Shown here: piece by piece, positions 62,336 through 64,000 of the stretch
How positions within the stretch are numbered: position 1 is the stretch's first letter
Layout of the letters: every line of letters begins with the position of its first letter
DNA from: Apostichopus japonicus
Lineage: Eukaryota; Echinodermata; Holothuroidea; Aspidochirotida; Stichopodidae
Assembly: GCF_037975245.1 (NCBI RefSeq)
Contig: NC_092564.1
Span: forward strand, 26,580,984 to 26,644,983
Direction of reading: 5' to 3'
Length of the DNA: 64,000 bases
Made by a program: the position numbers and the translations under genes
Notes under the pieces: model-generated
Seen by the model: only the letters and a program-made list of their open reading frames with translations
Told to the model about the DNA's origin: nothing
Databases searched by the model: none

Positions 62336-63757
62336 GTTAGTATTTTGATGTTTTTGTTGGAGGAAAAGGCATGCAGAGATGTCTTTCTGAAAGCCTTCCC
62401 TACTCTTTGGTCAAAACTCAAGGCCATAATATTTGTGGAGGTGTAGCGTTAGGCTTGCACTAGCTCTGCCGTAAAACAACTTCGTCAGGATATGTGGAAG
62501 AGATTATGTTGCTATGTTTATAAGGAATGCTATTCAGCTAGGGTCACAGCACATAACGGTTGATCTTAACATTGATTATGTTTGTGTACACAAGCTGTAC
62601 ATTAATAATGATTATTAATAGGGTTCATTAACCTTGAAATAACAACAGCAGGCCTAGCCTAACTAAGCATAGTACTATCAAGTATCAGTGTAGTAATATC
62701 CTAGTAGTAGTAGTATAGCCTAGTAATAGTATTAAAGATATGCTGATGTTAAGAGTAATGGTTAGTAGGCGATTTTGTGAATGGTAAATTTCTGATGGAA
62801 GCCTAGAGAGAGAGGGGGAAAGCATTGCGCGTAGTAACTGGCAATAATTTACATCCTGCTCCAGAATTTTTTGCCTAACTCCTAGTCTAAAAGGAAAGGC
62901 AGTTTTACAGTAACAGTAGCATTAGCATAGTTACATGTTGCTTTGAATTGTGTCAAATTTAATATGAAGTGATCAGTTTTACTCATTGTGTAAGGAATTC
63001 CTCCCATTTTAACCTATATCTTATCCCTGGCTACATTGATATATTATTTTTATAAAAAATGTTATGGAATTTTGGGCAATTTCTATAGAAATACTTTCAC
63101 CAATAATAATGGTGATTAAAGTTCTAAGCAATGGCAAATTCTTCAAACAAGTGGTTATAAAATGCACAATCAATAAACACTCTGAAGTTAAGCTTTTCTT
63201 TACAAAATAGACTAATTTTTGGCAAAAAGGATATTGCTTGCAAGAGAGAGAGAGATAATAAAGCTGTCCTGTTTTGTGTTACTGTAAAAGTCTAACTGAA
63301 CATGTTCATCATGATTAAGTAAATGCAGTTGGAGTCAATTATACAAAATATTCAACAGGGCTGTTCATGTTTATACAGTACTGTAGTTGGAGGTTAAATA
63401 TGGATCCATGATCAGAAATTTGTCACCTCTGAACAAAACTTAAGTTGGAGGATTTGGAATTCTAAAAATCTACGAATGTCCAAGTGTATGCAGAAGTAAT
63501 GTGTCTTCTTCAATGTTTCGCTTGGTATTGGATCCAGTCCTGGATAATTCATATTATAAAGCTTTCAAGCTTTTAATTCTCTGCGTTTGTTATGGACGCT
63601 AACCGTTCATAATACCAAGCCATATGGCTAGAAAGTGACATTTGCACTGTTAGTAGATTGACACACTCAGCTGCACTGCAAGAAGTAAACTGTTGCCCTG
63701 GATGTTATTTTCGGTTTCATTGCTTCATTCATCCAAGTTATTTCTCCATTGTGTGAA

Positions 63758-63973
63758 TTATGAGTGAATGAATGGATATATAGTGTCCAATGTTTTGAAA
63801 CGGTTGTGGTCGTAAAATTTGTCTACAAACAGTTGAAGTGTCTTGAAAGACAGTTTATTGACACTGTTTAGATTAGGGTCCAACAATTTTACAAATTTGT
63901 ACACCCTGTGACTGGCTTTTACTTCAAATCCACACCAACGTTTGCATTTAACCACATAATTACACTATGTAGC
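63758..63973 (-). CDS. Possible terminal exon at the right edge
   Basis: After an acceptor-like ggctacatag, an open frame reads CNYVVKCKRWCGFEVKASHR, then VYKFVKLLDPNLNSVNKL and FVDKFYDHNRFKTLD, to TAA. Composition is protein-like with few rare residues, and 71 codons without a stop is moderately unusual in AT-rich DNA. No family is recognised and upstream exons would lie beyond the window. Confidence 0.25.
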
Positions 63974-64000
63974 CAGACATTCTCCCAAGTCGATTCGCAG

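Larger units (their letters stand above)
57215..64000. other. Right-end stretch without a supported gene
   Basis: The stretch holds homopolymer G/C runs near 58,080, 58,557 and 59,513, a (CT)n tract at about 57,952-57,966, an (AT)n tract at about 60,208-60,270 and a short (AG)n run at about 63,243-63,255. Two weak exon candidates near the right edge are listed separately. Confidence 0.45.

Noticed and set aside
1-64000. tRNA, rRNA or CRISPR features
   Set aside because: I found no intact tRNA A- and B-box pair, no rRNA-like segments and no spacer-repeat arrays; the tandem arrays have no unique spacers and the only B-box belongs to a SINE fragment.

Overview
This window is animal nuclear DNA, not prokaryotic. 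Coding sequence is a few percent of the length. It comes in short exons with GT-AG boundaries (one candidate boundary is GC-AG). The rest is AT-rich intron and intergenic sequence with many simple repeats, homopolymer G/C runs and small inverted-repeat transposons. The recurring palindrome TAGGCCTA, a tRNA-derived SINE fragment and the gene content suggest a marine deuterostome invertebrate, most likely an echinoderm such as a sea cucumber. That assignment is inference; nothing here fixes the species.

Layout. 1-5,057: repeats, one short inverted-repeat element and one possible isolated first exon on the minus strand. 5,058-12,734: a chain of short phase-compatible exon candidates on the minus strand that I read as an unidentified gene, interrupted by a 48-bp minisatellite and a LINE-like 3' tail. 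12,735-17,452: repeats, two foldback/TIR elements, a broken plus-strand reading frame at 15.6-16.2 kb, and a 131-bp tandem repeat with one RFX X-box-like palindrome per unit. 17,453-22,568 (minus): a complete four-exon LYSMD1/2-type LysM-domain gene of 243 codons. A two-exon plus-strand small ORF of 44 codons (21,412-22,697) starts inside its first intron and ends beyond its start codon. 22,698-36,293: no gene I can support.

36,294-51,456 (plus): an eight-exon gene for a 691-residue type I membrane protein. It has a signal peptide, a cysteine-rich N-glycosylated ectodomain, one transmembrane helix and a 397-residue tail with tyrosine motifs, an SH3-type proline motif and a basic cluster. I do not recognise the family. 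It is the best candidate here for something undescribed. Its intron 6 carries a nest of terminal-inverted-repeat elements (45,355-48,976), two of them with convincing target-site duplications. 51,457-64,000: 3' UTR, an (AT)n tract, MITEs, an inverted repeat at 55.9/56.8 kb and two weak edge-exon candidates.

The genes show no functional linkage. The only real overlap is the antisense arrangement at the LYSMD locus. Splice models come from reading phase and consensus sites by eye. They are strong for the LYSMD and membrane-protein genes, moderate for the 44-codon gene, and tentative for the minus-strand chain at 5-13 kb.
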